DNA of 64,000 nucleotides from Todiramphus chloris collaris (Eukaryota; Chordata; Aves; Coraciiformes; Alcedinidae): positions 2,468,123-2,532,122 of the forward strand of contig JANVCC010000030.1 in assembly GCA_025345505.1 (NCBI GenBank), read 5' to 3'. The position numbers were made by a program, and so were the translations under genes. This document shows positions 36,201 through 48,630 of this stretch, one piece after another; positions within the stretch are counted from its first letter, which is position 1, and each line of letters begins with the position of its first letter. The notes beneath the pieces are model-generated. The model was not told the DNA's origin. It worked only from the letters and a program-made list of their open reading frames with translations, and searched no databases.

Positions 36201-36932
36201 CCAGTTAGATGAAGGTCAAAAAATGTTACCAGAGGTATTTCCAGCCCGCATTATAGTTCTGTTTTAATTAGTGATTTCTCCTCTGTGTCATAACCTGATT
36301 GCTCCTGCTTGGATTTCAGTCCTAGATGACCACGTGCCTTGTTTTGCAACAGGCACAACACCACGGATCATATTTTTGTGCAGACCAAATTCAGTCTGTG
36401 TGTGACCAAGCAATAAACCCATGGGTTAAAGGCAGCTATGGCTTTGTAAAGCAACTCTCAACTGGTCACATAACTTGAGCACACAAGCAGCTTCAACAAC
36501 ACCATGCAAAAACAAAACCAAAACAAGCCAAAATCTGGCATATCACCTTACTAGAATGCAAGTAAAAAGCATCCCAAAGAGGAGTCCAGTAAGTATTTAT
36601 GAGTTTGAGTCATGTTTTTATCAATAGACAAACAAGGGCTAAATTCCTACCTAGTGTAACAAGTACGAGCTGTCTGCCTGCGTATACATGGACTCATTTT
36701 GGATTTTCCTATTGTATATTGTTTCAGCCAGTAATGACTGAGAAATAAGTAGCACTGCTTAAGCATGTCAGGATACAAAGCTTCTCTCCAGCAGTAGGTG
36801 GCAAGCCTCTCTTGGTTTGTCAGATGCAGCCTTTCCACTTTGCTTGAGACAGCATTGAGGCTCTAAGACTCATTTTCCCCACATTAGAGATGAGGATTAC
36901 AATTCTGACTTCTGAGGATTACTATAAAATTA

Positions 36933-36950
36933 CATATATATATATATAAT
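36933..36950. repeat. Short (AT)n microsatellite
   Basis: An alternating TA run ('catatatatatatataa') in very AT-rich surroundings. Likely polymorphic; no function suggested. Confidence 0.75.
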
Positions 36951-38441
36951 TTATTAATAATATGTGTTTGTAAAAAGCTTTGAAATTGTGCTAAGACACT
37001 TTGAAAGAAAAAAAAAAACCCTCAACTTATAACACCAGAGGTTCTAAAATGACAGTAACAAGGGCTAATACAGACAACTCAATCAGACACTGCCTTTAAG
37101 AGACGTTTCAGGTTATAATAAATAAAACCCTTGTTATTATTGTGGTTGTCCTAGGGCCTTCTGTAAATCCACACCTGATAGCTGCACAGTTAGTCATTAG
37201 CGGACTGCTGAAGAATGACTCATTACCTCTCAAATAGTTATTTATGAAGCTAGATTTAAATTTTTCCATATTGTATTAACCCGGAGATAAATACTACGTC
37301 AGTCTCATCGATGCATGGTCTCTGCCTGCTCATCAGCTGCACTTGTGACATTCCCTGTTTGCTCACCAAAGCAGCACAGCGAGCATGACAGCACAGAGAT
37401 GACATTTTGAAAAGAGTATCACTATCTAGCATCTGTTCTGAACTGTCTGTGTTTTAAACTACCTTGTAAATGGCAGGCTATTTTTCACATATCAAGTATT
37501 GTCATGTCACATTTTCACAATATCAGAAGCCTCCTACTTTGTTAATTATTGCATAATTAAAATAATGGAGTAAACCAAATTAATTTTTTTTCCTAGTTTT
37601 ACAGATTGAAACGGCAGATACATCTTTTTCATCATGGGAGCAAAGGGTGGAAAAACAAAGACTTAAGGCCAGAGCTGTAGGATTCCCTTCTTCATGCACA
37701 CACAGATAGTATTCACTTCTTATGAAAAAGAATGACAGCCTTGTTTAAATGTATTCTGTAGGTGCTCCACATATGAAAAGGAAGCTATTGCTGCTAAAGA
37801 CAAAATCATATTTTGCCTACCATCTGCCAGCCAACAAAATACTCTTGATTCAGATTTCAGCTCCACTTCCACAGTGGTGTAAAATAAAATAATACTAAAA
37901 AAATATCAGATCCTGGCTTATTTTGCCCTATGAAAACACAATAAAGATATCTGATAAATCCTAACTGAACGGCTCCATCATTGGGCACCTCCCCCAGTGC
38001 CAGCTACCAGATGCCCTCCTCTTGGCAATTTGAGATGCTTGAGCAGCAGAGCTGGTGTCATTCCATGGCTCCTGCTATCCCAGTGGGAAGGGGCTGATTT
38101 GTACCACAGCTGCCTTATGGGAACACATGTCAGATGCTGGATTCCAGGTGCACATTTATTAGTTACTTTTTAAAACAAGCCCGCTGCTTACAAATGTTTA
38201 TCACAGCTGCGGTTTGAATTGGTGACGGTAATTTGCAGTGGTCAGAAAAATTATTTCAAATACCACCATGGAACTGTTATCTTCTGAATTTTATATAAAG
38301 TGACCACTGTAAAATGTCATTTAATTAACTGTCATCTACATCATGCTCTGAAAGCATAATTTTTTTTGTGTTATACAAAACTAGCTTTAGTTTTAATTTT
38401 ATCTATTCTTCAAAACAGTTTTATGCTTACCACATTCAGGG

Positions 38442-38484
38442 TTTTGGTTTTTTTTTTTTTTTTTTTTTTTTTGGGTTTTTTTTT
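38442..38484. repeat. T-rich low-complexity run (T25, GGG, T9)
   Basis: A run of 25 T at 38448-38472 is followed by GGG and nine more T. This is the longest homopolymer in the window apart from the run at the gap. On the NLGN1 transcript it would be an A-rich tract. Confidence 0.9.
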
Positions 38485-41400
38485 GAATCTTTTTAATACA
38501 AAGCCAATGTAGTGTTTCATTAAAGAAATGTAAATAGGCTCTGTAGATAATTTTGTTCGTCTGAGTTGGTTCAGACCTTGCTGTAATCTAAATAACCCGA
38601 TTTAGCTGTGAAAGATGGAAATGAGGGTACTGAATATAAAAGAGAAAGCATTATAAGAAGGTTTTATTCTAATTCTGATTCAACAGCAACTGTGTGGCTC
38701 TTAGTATTTTTGGAAAAGCTGTAGATGGCTAATCTTAGACTTGATGAATGGAGGTTACAGTGTTTTTAGGAGGAAAATAACATGAGAACAGAATATTGAA
38801 TCAAATGAAAAGGCATATCCTCATGAATAAGCCTGACAAGAGATACATCTGGATCAAGCATATAAGAAAACTACTTCTCCGTACCTAGGTACCTATCCAT
38901 ATGGTTCATTCATTTACAGGTCAAAAAAACAATTAAAAGTAAACTTGGAACAAATTGCATGTCAAAAACAGTGGATCATTTTATAATGTACACATTTCTT
39001 TTCAATGTACAACGATGGCAGCCAGAACAACCAAAGCAAGAGTACTCCACCAGTGGTGCTCTCTGACCTGGGATAAATAATATGTAGAAATACATACAGA
39101 TCCACAAAATTTGCTGCTGGCATTGTCTGTGAGTCAGATATGAAAGTGCATCTTTGCCTAGCAAGGTATTTAAAGGCCCTGCACAGCATCCTTCAAGCTC
39201 TTCACATGAAACAGATTCATATTCAAATGACACTTACAGCAGTGATGACACACTAGTTACTTTCAGATATTTTGAAATCCCCATTGTAAATGGTTCTTTT
39301 AACGAAGTCAGTAAAAGTTCTGTACCTCAACAATTCAGATGATGCACACCAATATACGGCAGACGCAGGCGTATCAGAAGAAAAGAAATTGCTAGTTTGA
39401 GACGAAGCAAAACACCATGTAAGAAACTGCAAATTACATGTCTGATATCTGTGCAGAATGGTTAAGATGAAGTTGTGAAGCTTTCTTATCAAGCTTGCCC
39501 ACAGGTAGACAAAAGACATCTGTATGTATCTGTGCAGTAACTGAATTTTAAAGTTGATGCAAGTACCACCATAATTTAAGTCATATACACGTGTTCTTCC
39601 TTCTTTCCTTGCCTTAAAAGGCAAGAAATTTCAAGAGCAAGTATTTAAGCATGCTAAAAATTAAAGTTTATGCCATTCAGTCATTTAACTGGAAAACTGA
39701 GTTGTAGTATCACAGTTGGCGGTGTTACACCTTTTCACCCTGACTGTCCCAAGTGGTGTTATGTTCCCATTTATTGAACCCCATGGATATTGATGTCATG
39801 GTTGCAAATTGGCTTCCCTCCCAACCTAATAACTTGGAGACTCTCTCTAAAACAAATGTAATATTAAAATACAGACAAGTGACCTAAATATGGCCCTTGA
39901 GGGCAGGCCTGCAATTTCCTGAATCACACTTTCCTTATTCCCTCATTTGTTAAGTTTCGCAACATCAATTTTTATACTGTTGCTGTTTTATTCTGTCCAA
40001 ATGATTGCTGAATACTAATGAACTGTCTCTCTTTGACAAATGAGTTATTGTTTGATATATTACATTAGGGATGTAGAGACTAAACTATGTACAGATATTA
40101 GGCATTTACAGAAAATACATTTACATAATGGTATACTATTAGTGCATCTAGAAATAAATACAGGTTTCAATAAACACAAATTTTGGCAATTATACCACAA
40201 TAGGATTTTGTAAAATAAATGTAGGGAAAACACAAAAATTTACTTTCTTTCCAAATACTTTTTCATTCTGATATTTTATCCTACACTAGTCAGCGGTGCA
40301 AATGCAGTGGACATTGCAAATATGGTAATATCAACACGTTTTATCATGGTCCAGCACCATGGTTATCATGCAAGTTTTGTTTTACCATTTAAAGATACTT
40401 TATTAAGGTCTGAGACCCAAAGTATTCAAATGATTAATGAGTGGCATATTCCATTTGTATACTCTTAACCACCTTCTGTAGGGAAAACAGGGGGAACATG
40501 TACTAAGAACCTTGAGTGGACTGGGCTCATTTCTGTAATGCTGCTGTACAGAGCACCTGCTCTGTGTTGGAACTTCTGCACTCCTTCCTATTAACAGATT
40601 TTCTAAAAAAACAGAAAAAAATTACTAAAGAAATTCAGTGGAGAATTCACCTCTCTTTTATTATCTTTCACAGGCTGGGTACTCTCAGAGCACATAAAGG
40701 GAGTCACTGATCCTTCTTGAAGACTAACGAGTCTACTTGAGTTGCAACTACATTTTCTTTTGACAGGTAAGTATTTACTCTTTTTCCACAGCTAGATTTT
40801 TTTTTTTTTTTCAGTTGGAAATCTTTGAATATTTTACATTCCCATCAATTAAAGAATTTTAACCGCAAGTCCTTTCTTTAACCAAAGTACCTGTTTCTGA
40901 CCACATGTATGAGCAACCAATATCGTAAAATACTGCAGTCCATACTGGCTTCGTTACTTCACAGTAGGATTTTCCAGTTCTAGTTGCTGTGAAAAGGCAC
41001 ACAGATCTGAGCTATCAGAAGCTGCTATAACAGAGATTGTAACAGAGCTTCCTCTTCAACCCGAGTAGAAGACTGAGAGCCTAAAAATGTACTAGGCTGT
41101 CATTTCTTTGATTTTTAAGGCTTTTTGCTCGTACATTGGGGCATCAATATTTGTCTTTTGTTCAGTATTGCTTGCTGTAGGTGGTTTGGTTTTCTTTTCA
41201 TAAGCTACATAAGAACAAAATCTGTCTTTGCTTAGATTTACTTTACTAATATTGGCTGGTGTTTGTATTTGAACACCTCAGGTAAATAAATTGATTTCTA
41301 TTTTGTGGTCTATGGAGAACAATGCATTTCCGGAAAGTCTGAATGGAGCTGTGTGCAGCAGTATACACCATTCTCTGGTTCAGATCAGAGACTATAAGGT

Positions 41401-43058
41401 GACAATGAAGATGGATCTTTGATTTTATAATCTTTCAGATTAAAGAGTGGGAAGGAGGTAGATGTGATGCTCCACTGTTCAATTCATGTAATGGTAGTTA
41501 TCAGGATTTGTTTACAAGATTAATTTTTCAGAATTTCTTTATAATCAGTGGCTAGACATACAATGTGAAAACTAACATCTCTAGAAATTCACTTACACAA
41601 TTTATTTTCTGTTTAATTGCATCTTCTGTTTGTTCTTTTTGTATTTCACGCATAGTCATTAAGCTGGGGGAACTGTTCAATCCCGTAATGTAAATTATCT
41701 TCTTCTAACACCTCCCTTTAACAAATGCTGAATGTGAGATGTTTTTCTTTATGTTTCTTCCACACAGTTTAGTCAAGCAATACTACAGGTACTGAATTAA
41801 CCAATCAGCAGTGTTACAGTGCTCACTGGGACCTAAATATATGGACTACAAATTTTACAAAGCAGCAAAGATCAGGATAGCTCATGAAATACTGTAATCA
41901 TTAGCACACAGTCAGTGACACTTCTGAGAACAGGATAAGGCTGTCCTTCAAGATCTGGGCCAACTCAGCATTGAGTGGATGCATTTAAATATTAATAGAT
42001 TCATAGTACATGTATGAAGAAATCTCCCAAAGTACCAATTAAAACCTACACCTAGTAGAAATGATCCTACACTTAAAAGCCAAAGAAGTTGCTTTGGATA
42101 GTGTATATATTTTGAAGAGATTAACATCTTTTATGTCAGTCTAATTTCATTTGTTACAATTAAGCACTATCCCCCAACAGAGTTCACTAATAGCAATTCA
42201 CACAGACATTATCTACCATTTATTATATACAAGCCAGTTTATCTGATTGACTGGGCAAATCCACACAGACAGAAATAAAAAGGGAAAAAAGACATCCAGA
42301 AATATACTTTCAAAATGCTGCTCCTCAGCAACTAAATAAGAATTCCATAAAACAGTAATCTGATTCCTTCCCAATTCTCGTCTAATGCCGTGCTGGTCCC
42401 AAGCTCTGATCTACCAAGTCCCTTACTGGTCAGCATTTCTTTTCCTTTTGCTTTTTCATCTTTGTCATTGCTCTTCTCTCAAACACTGTATGCTCTTCTC
42501 CTCATTCAATGTCTTCATGAAATCTCATTAAGAAAGATTTACCTAGAAAGCTCATGTGTGAAAGCAACAGGCACTTCATGCCCAAACCACTATGAAACAT
42601 GAAAATTATCTCAAAAATACACCAGGATTCTGCACTGGCTTCTTAAAAAAAAAACCCAAAAACCTCCAGATGATGAGTTTTCTAAAGAAATTTCCTGTCC
42701 ATATAGAATGGCCAAGAATGGCAAAGGATTTGAAGGTCCATAACTACATCTTTGATTCCTGTAGTCAATACAGTACTATCAATAACACACTACACATTAT
42801 ATTTTCAATACATTCACCAGTTTCTGAATTTATAAGTTACTCCAAGTGCAAACATTGCTACAAAGCATACAGCATGTCTGTGTAGTTATAACAAGAATTA
42901 TTACAATTACTGTGAGCAGTCAAGATGTTGCTACCAGCAAGAAAACATTATCTGTCTCATTCGTTTCCATTCTTATTTTGACCACACAGTATTTCTAATT
43001 AAGCATCCTTTAACAATTGTGTTTTATGAACAACATTTATTAAAGGCATTGCTGCTTT

Positions 43059-43082
43059 CTCATTTATTCTCTCATTTATTCT
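43059..43082. repeat. Perfect 12-nt tandem duplication
   Basis: The unit CTCATTTATTCT is repeated twice without mismatch. A small local duplication. Confidence 0.85.
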
Positions 43083-46000
43083 GTAAAGGTTATTAAGTTA
43101 ATGCAGCTGTCACTTTTAAATTGTGAGGAAATAAGCCCAAGGAGTATTATAACTAAAATCAAACAGAAATTAGAGGTTGATATACAATGTATGAATTAAT
43201 GCAGGATGAATGAGTCATTTATTGAGTGCAATTAAGGGCCTTGTGGACTGTTAGGGTTTTTGTAGGTTCCTTCTAAAGCCTTAACTAAAATAAACTACTA
43301 AAACTCAAATAAATTCCTTTTTAAGAACAGAGCATATTGTGAAGCCAATACACAAAGTTCTGGACTTGCAGATATGATACAATTCACTGCTGCTATGCCA
43401 ACAATGGTGAGTACCTATCTATGAAAATCTGCTACATCCCCAAAGATTAGACCACCCACGTCACTGCATGCTCAGTATAGAGATGGTACCTTCATTTCCT
43501 TCTCCCTTCTTTTAGGTCTAAATCATTTTCTTCTATCTAAGTCCACTTCTAATATAGTTGTTTTCAGAACAACTACTCAAAAAATACAACAGGGAGAAAA
43601 ATGTGCACCTTGCTTCAGATTTTACTTTGGAAGTGTCTGAAAATCATTTGTCCACATCTCTCAGGCAAAAGATCAAAACCACACACACTGATGTTGTACA
43701 TGATGAAAAACTGATCTCTAAACTGCTCATGCAGGTCAAAATATTATAAGGAGAAGACATAGTAAGTGACAGCAACTATGTGTGAACTTCACTAAAGGCA
43801 TTTTCAAAAGAGTCACTTAGTGATTTCTTGTGATAAACAGAATGTTCCATGAACCCCAAGCATTGGTGTTTTGGTAATCAATAATGGGCTAGAGTTTCAA
43901 AGCAAGTGCTTTGAATGAACCTTTAGCAGGATGCTAAAAGCTCTAAAACTGTGGGCAGTAGTCTCAGGATCTGCCCATAAATGCCAGCTGAGGAACTCTT
44001 CCTTTTCTACTTCAAAAGTACTTCTGCAAGCTGCAGGAGTTACAAAACCTGCTTTCCTATGACCTCTGCTCTCTAGTAACTGGGTTAAATCTGAGTGGTA
44101 AGTTTTCCTTCAGTTAGGGCATTAAGTTCTGTCTTGCTTTTCTATCCAGCCTCTCACTCTCATGAAGCATGTAGGCAACTAACACATTTTGGGATCTTTA
44201 TCTTTCTGTCATATTTGCTTGAAAATGGCCAACAGATTAACAAGCTGCTAGCATGGGAAACCACATGAGAGGCAGTACAATAAAAAGAGGAGACAGCATA
44301 ACCATTCAAGCCTTGTTTCTTTAGCAATCCAATCTAAAAGTTTCCTTTGATATCATTTCTAACTTGAGATTAAAAAAAAAAAACAAATAACTCTAATACT
44401 GCAGTTGTAAATATAAAAAATGCTCTTTTTTTTGCTATTTTGCTTGTGAGACTTGGCTGAAAAAAATAAAATACAAGAGTAGTACTAAGTAAACAAAAAA
44501 ACAACCCCAGCAAAATAGAGTATTTTTCAACAAAAAGGTCTGGAATATGAATTTCTGCTTCTTAGATTACAATAAATGACATCATTATCAGCATTAATTA
44601 TGATTTCAATGATATAGCGAGAACCCACCATGAATATTTTCCATCATAGCATTACCATCTCCACAATCTCATTTTAATAACATGTATGATAGCAGGCTGC
44701 ATTGTTTCTTGTCTGTCACTGTTACGATGATGTATCAGCAACTAGGCAATGAGGCTGCAGTGATATATTATTACAGTGTGTTGTCAGAGTGCCCCTTTCT
44801 AGTAGATGATTATTAGATACCTTGCAAGAGCACTTTTGGAAGCGTGGAGTCTGGGACACAAATCTGTTCGGTAAGGTTTGAATGCTATGAAAGTATGTAT
44901 TTTGCCAAGAAACAATCTGAGGCACAGGCATGGGAAACAGGCTATTATGAGCCAACGTTTCATGTTCCTGGGGTTCAGTGAGTGCAAGAGAAAGCTCTCC
45001 ATCCGAGGGCCACCCCATTTAAATAGCCTGTATCTCAGAGAAGCAGAACAGAAAACCATTATGTTATGAGGAGGTGCCCAAATGTTTTCAAACAGCAGAA
45101 AGGAAGGTGTTTAAGAAGCAGCTGTAATAAGGGGCTTAAGAAAAGAGACAGTGCAAACAGGGAACTGACTTCTTTGCACGTGGAATAATGTGAGTGACCG
45201 TAACAGAGGTGACAGGGGAGGATAATGTTATCAAGATGCTTCTGTAGTGTTCATTACTTTGGTTGCTGAATAATACACCTGGAACTGGTATAATCAGGCA
45301 CAATCACTCCAAAAGGAAAACAAGAGAAATAATACGGATTCTGTAGAGATACTAAGAAGGTGGACAAACATTCAAGTGTTCAGGAACACATGAGAAAAAT
45401 TATGGATATGGGCTTTTGCTGCTAGAGACTGATTTCACACAACGGGAAAGCAGCACAACAGGGTAACCAGGAAAAAAGTGAAAGGTCCCATCCTTGAATA
45501 TATCTTCAGTAATTAGGCACAAAATAATGTAGGTGGAATATTTTCTAACTTGCTTGTCCTGAATGTGAAGAAAGTTCACATTTGAATCTAAAAGAGCAAA
45601 TTCCATGTTTCTGAAAGCCTCCTATTAGTCTCAGTAGTTGTCTGAAACAAATGGGAGCAGGAAAGTTCAGAGGGAACACATCAAGTATAATCCAAGATTT
45701 ACTGACAAGTTTTGATTTCCGTTTCATCAACAAATCTGGGGGAAGAGACATACAGCCACTTACCTGTCCTCTGAACATACTGAAAGGACCTCAAAGAGCC
45801 TTAGCTGTTTCTCACTTCCGCATTGTAAGCAGAATGCAGGGCTCATTGAAAACTTCTACATGTGAATTTACAAATGGTGCAGGTCTTTATAAACACTGGC
45901 CCTCACTTTACACAGATCAATAGGTCATTTGTCTCCTGCTGCTATCTCTTTTTATTAAAAACAAACACACACACAGAGCTTTCATATGGTTTGATAGTCC

Positions 46001-46851
46001 TCAGCTAGCTTTCCTCTCTGTTTAGTTACTTGGCTTCTGTCATGAAGCTGACTTTCATACCGAGGCACAAATCCACCGCCCTCCCACAGCGATGCTTGGC
46101 AGTAGGCAGCATGAAGCTGGAGCTCTGATTTCATGTTAGCTCTGGCTCAGCATCCCGACAAGCCTCCCCAGGGCGGGTACTGTAGGGGAATTCCTGCTGA
46201 GGATTCAATTAGCACTACGCAAAAGTAGAGCAGTGCCAGGCGGTAACACATCGGCCCACCTCCTGCATGCACGGCCTCAAAGTCCAGGTTTGCACCTTTA
46301 ATTTGTGACTACTGCTCACCGTTTCCATTTCAAAGGGCAAGTATTCAGGGGAATAGATGTTCTGCTCAACTGGGAGCAGGTATTGTGGGAGCAGGGTCAG
46401 CAGCATACCTGGCAGATCTTAGGAATTCAGCAAAGTAATAATGGAAAGCTGGTAAGTCATTTCACAATGAAACTGGACAACCTGTTTTGCTTGCTTTTAT
46501 AGACCTCATTTTTCAAAAGCTGTGCTTGACTTGAATGTTTTGACTTCTCTTTGTCCATCACTGAAGGAGTTTTGTTATATTTTTGAAGCTAATGACAATT
46601 TAATTAATAACTTTGGAGTGGAGACTGCTAAACACTTCTGGAAAATAAGTTTCTTCAAGCTGAGTATTCAAAAGTCAAAAGAGACTGACATAATGAACAT
46701 TTCTGAAACGTCTGGTTGTCTATTCTGACAACATGCTTCATTCTAGTTGTTGAAATACAAAAATGACATTTCCAAGTGGAAGCTGATCTCAGTATTTCTT
46801 CTTTCTATGAAGTACTTCTTCCTACCTAGAAGATACTGCTCATGCATCTTA

Positions 46852-47056
46852 TAGAATCATGGAATGCCCTGGCTTGGAAGGGATCTCCAAAGGTCACCTT
46901 GTCCAACCCCCCTGCAGTAAGCAGGGACATCCTCAGCTAGATAAGATTGCTCAGAGCCTCATCAAGCCTGACTGAATGGCTCCAGGAATGGGGCCTCCAC
47001 CACCTCCCTGGGCAACCTGTTTCAGTGTTCTACACCCTCATAGTAAAGAACTTTAC
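46852..47056 (-). mobile_element. CR1 LINE 3' fragment (~205 nt), inverted
   Basis: Read on the minus strand this is a CR1 3' UTR. The plus strand begins with the reversed terminus 'tagaatcatggaatgccctg' and continues 'cttggaagggatctccaaag', 'gtcaccttgtccaaccccc', and 'cctccctgggcaacctgttt'. It is 5'-truncated at about 47056. It shares the transcriptional orientation of NLGN1 and lies in the large intron. Confidence 0.93.
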
Positions 47057-48030
47057 TACATAATAAAGGGCAAAGGGCTTTTAAATGGACCCCACAGGCA
47101 AAGCAAAGAATCAAAGCAGTCAATTAAAGGATGAATTCCATGGACTTTTCACCCAAGTATCATATGGGGCATGTTGAAATAAAATAACGAGCATGTTCAC
47201 TGTCACTGGCATAATTAATAAAGCACTGGAAAATAAACAGCAATAACAAATCAGGTTGCAAGAGGAGGTATATATATTTGTAACATTTAAGGGAGCTGAA
47301 AATAGCGTGGAATTAAAATAGCTCAAGACAGTCTAATCTCTGCAGTGATGTATGTATAGCACCTAGAGCACAACATTCTGCAACACGGGAGAATAACTGG
47401 GCTTTATGGACAGCTTTAAGATGTAAAGACGCACTTGTGCATTTCCTCCACTTTCAAAGGAAGCTGGAGCAATCCTACCACCTGTCTTACAACAGTTTCA
47501 TTTTTACTTATCTGTAAGGAAAATAAATTTCCTCTAATCCTCCAATAACTCCTTTTGCAGGATTTCACTTCAGCCTTAACAAGAAATTGCTTAGTCTGTA
47601 TCTTTAAACTGAGTACCTAGTAATGACAGAGACTACTGGTGAAGGAGCTAGGGCAGATGGATGCTGAAAGTTTCACTTCCCAGCACCAGGCACTATCATT
47701 ATGTCATTTGGGTCTGTTCAAAGACAGAAAGTAGATAAAGATGTTGTGGATCCTTGTAGCTGAAATTTCCCTACTGCTGTGACACCAAGGGGGAGAACAG
47801 TTGGCTTACTGCAGTGATGAATGAGAAAGTCATTATTATGAGATACGTCAACATTATGTTTTTCCCTCTATTGGCACTATATTTACCACCACAGATCTTC
47901 CCTGAAGATGGGAAAAATGCTGCTGCTAACTTCATTTTCCACTGTTTCATCTGCAGTTTATGCTGATGCTGCACCATGCAGTGTCTTACCTCAGTGGTGA
48001 ACAGAATGAGAACAAAAAAGCAATTTAAAC

Positions 48031-48050
48031 TTTTTTTTTTTTTTTTTTTT
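48031..48050. repeat. T20 homopolymer
   Basis: An uninterrupted run of 20 T followed by 'ccctccc'. Simple sequence. Confidence 0.88.
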
Positions 48051-48531
48051 CCCTCCCATGGATCCCAACATCCTTATTTGCAGAATTTTTGAACAGAACA
48101 GAATAGATCTGGATGTCATTTATGTCATCAAAACACTCATTATAGCTTGGATCTTGAAAATCATAGTGAACAAATGTGTGTCACTAGAACATAAATTAAG
48201 CATTGTGACTTCTATGAAGCATCTGCATAGTACGTACCCGTCAGTAAATCTGCAAAAAATTTCAAATTTTACAGGAATCTGTTAGACTCTTCCACCCAAG
48301 CTTTCCTAACTGGGAAAAGTCTCATTTTGTTGCATACATATGCTCATATATAAATCTCCATTGGTAAGAGGTATTTTGGTCATTCCCATGATGGATAATT
48401 TCAGGCAGGTTTGACAGTAGTACAGATGGTTTCCAAGAACTTTAATATGGATTCTTTTCTCCCTCGTGTTCTGCTTATTTATGTTCATATAGTATTTACA
48501 CTGAAAATCCTACATTAAAAAGCCCTTTCAA

Positions 48532-48630
48532 TCATAGAATCGTTTAGGTTGGAAAAGACCTTTAAGATCATTGAGCTCAACCATTAACCCAGCACTTCGA
48601 AGTCCACCACTAACTAAACCATGTCCTTAA
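48532..48630 (-). mobile_element. CR1 LINE 3'-end fragment, inverted
   Basis: The plus strand reads 'tcatagaatcgtttaggttg', 'gaaaagacctttaagatcat', 'tgagctcaaccattaaccca' and 'gtccaccactaactaaacca', the reverse complement of a CR1 3' UTR. It is related to the subfamily seen at the 3' end of the 22677-23632 copy and is well preserved. It is in NLGN1 orientation. Confidence 0.93.

Larger units (their letters stand above)
23633..46851 (-). other. NLGN1 large intron, part 3
   Basis: About 23 kb of AT-rich intron with no exon and no repeat family I can name. Simple features seen are a hairpin plus direct repeat (28565-28601), T17 (33273-33289), an AT run (36933-36950), T25/T9 (38448-38484), splice-like signals on the plus strand (40764-40814), a 12-nt tandem duplication (43059-43082), and a CA run near 45963. 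A GC-richer island at 46040-46300 stands out. Old repeats too diverged to recognise by eye are likely. Confidence 0.75.
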
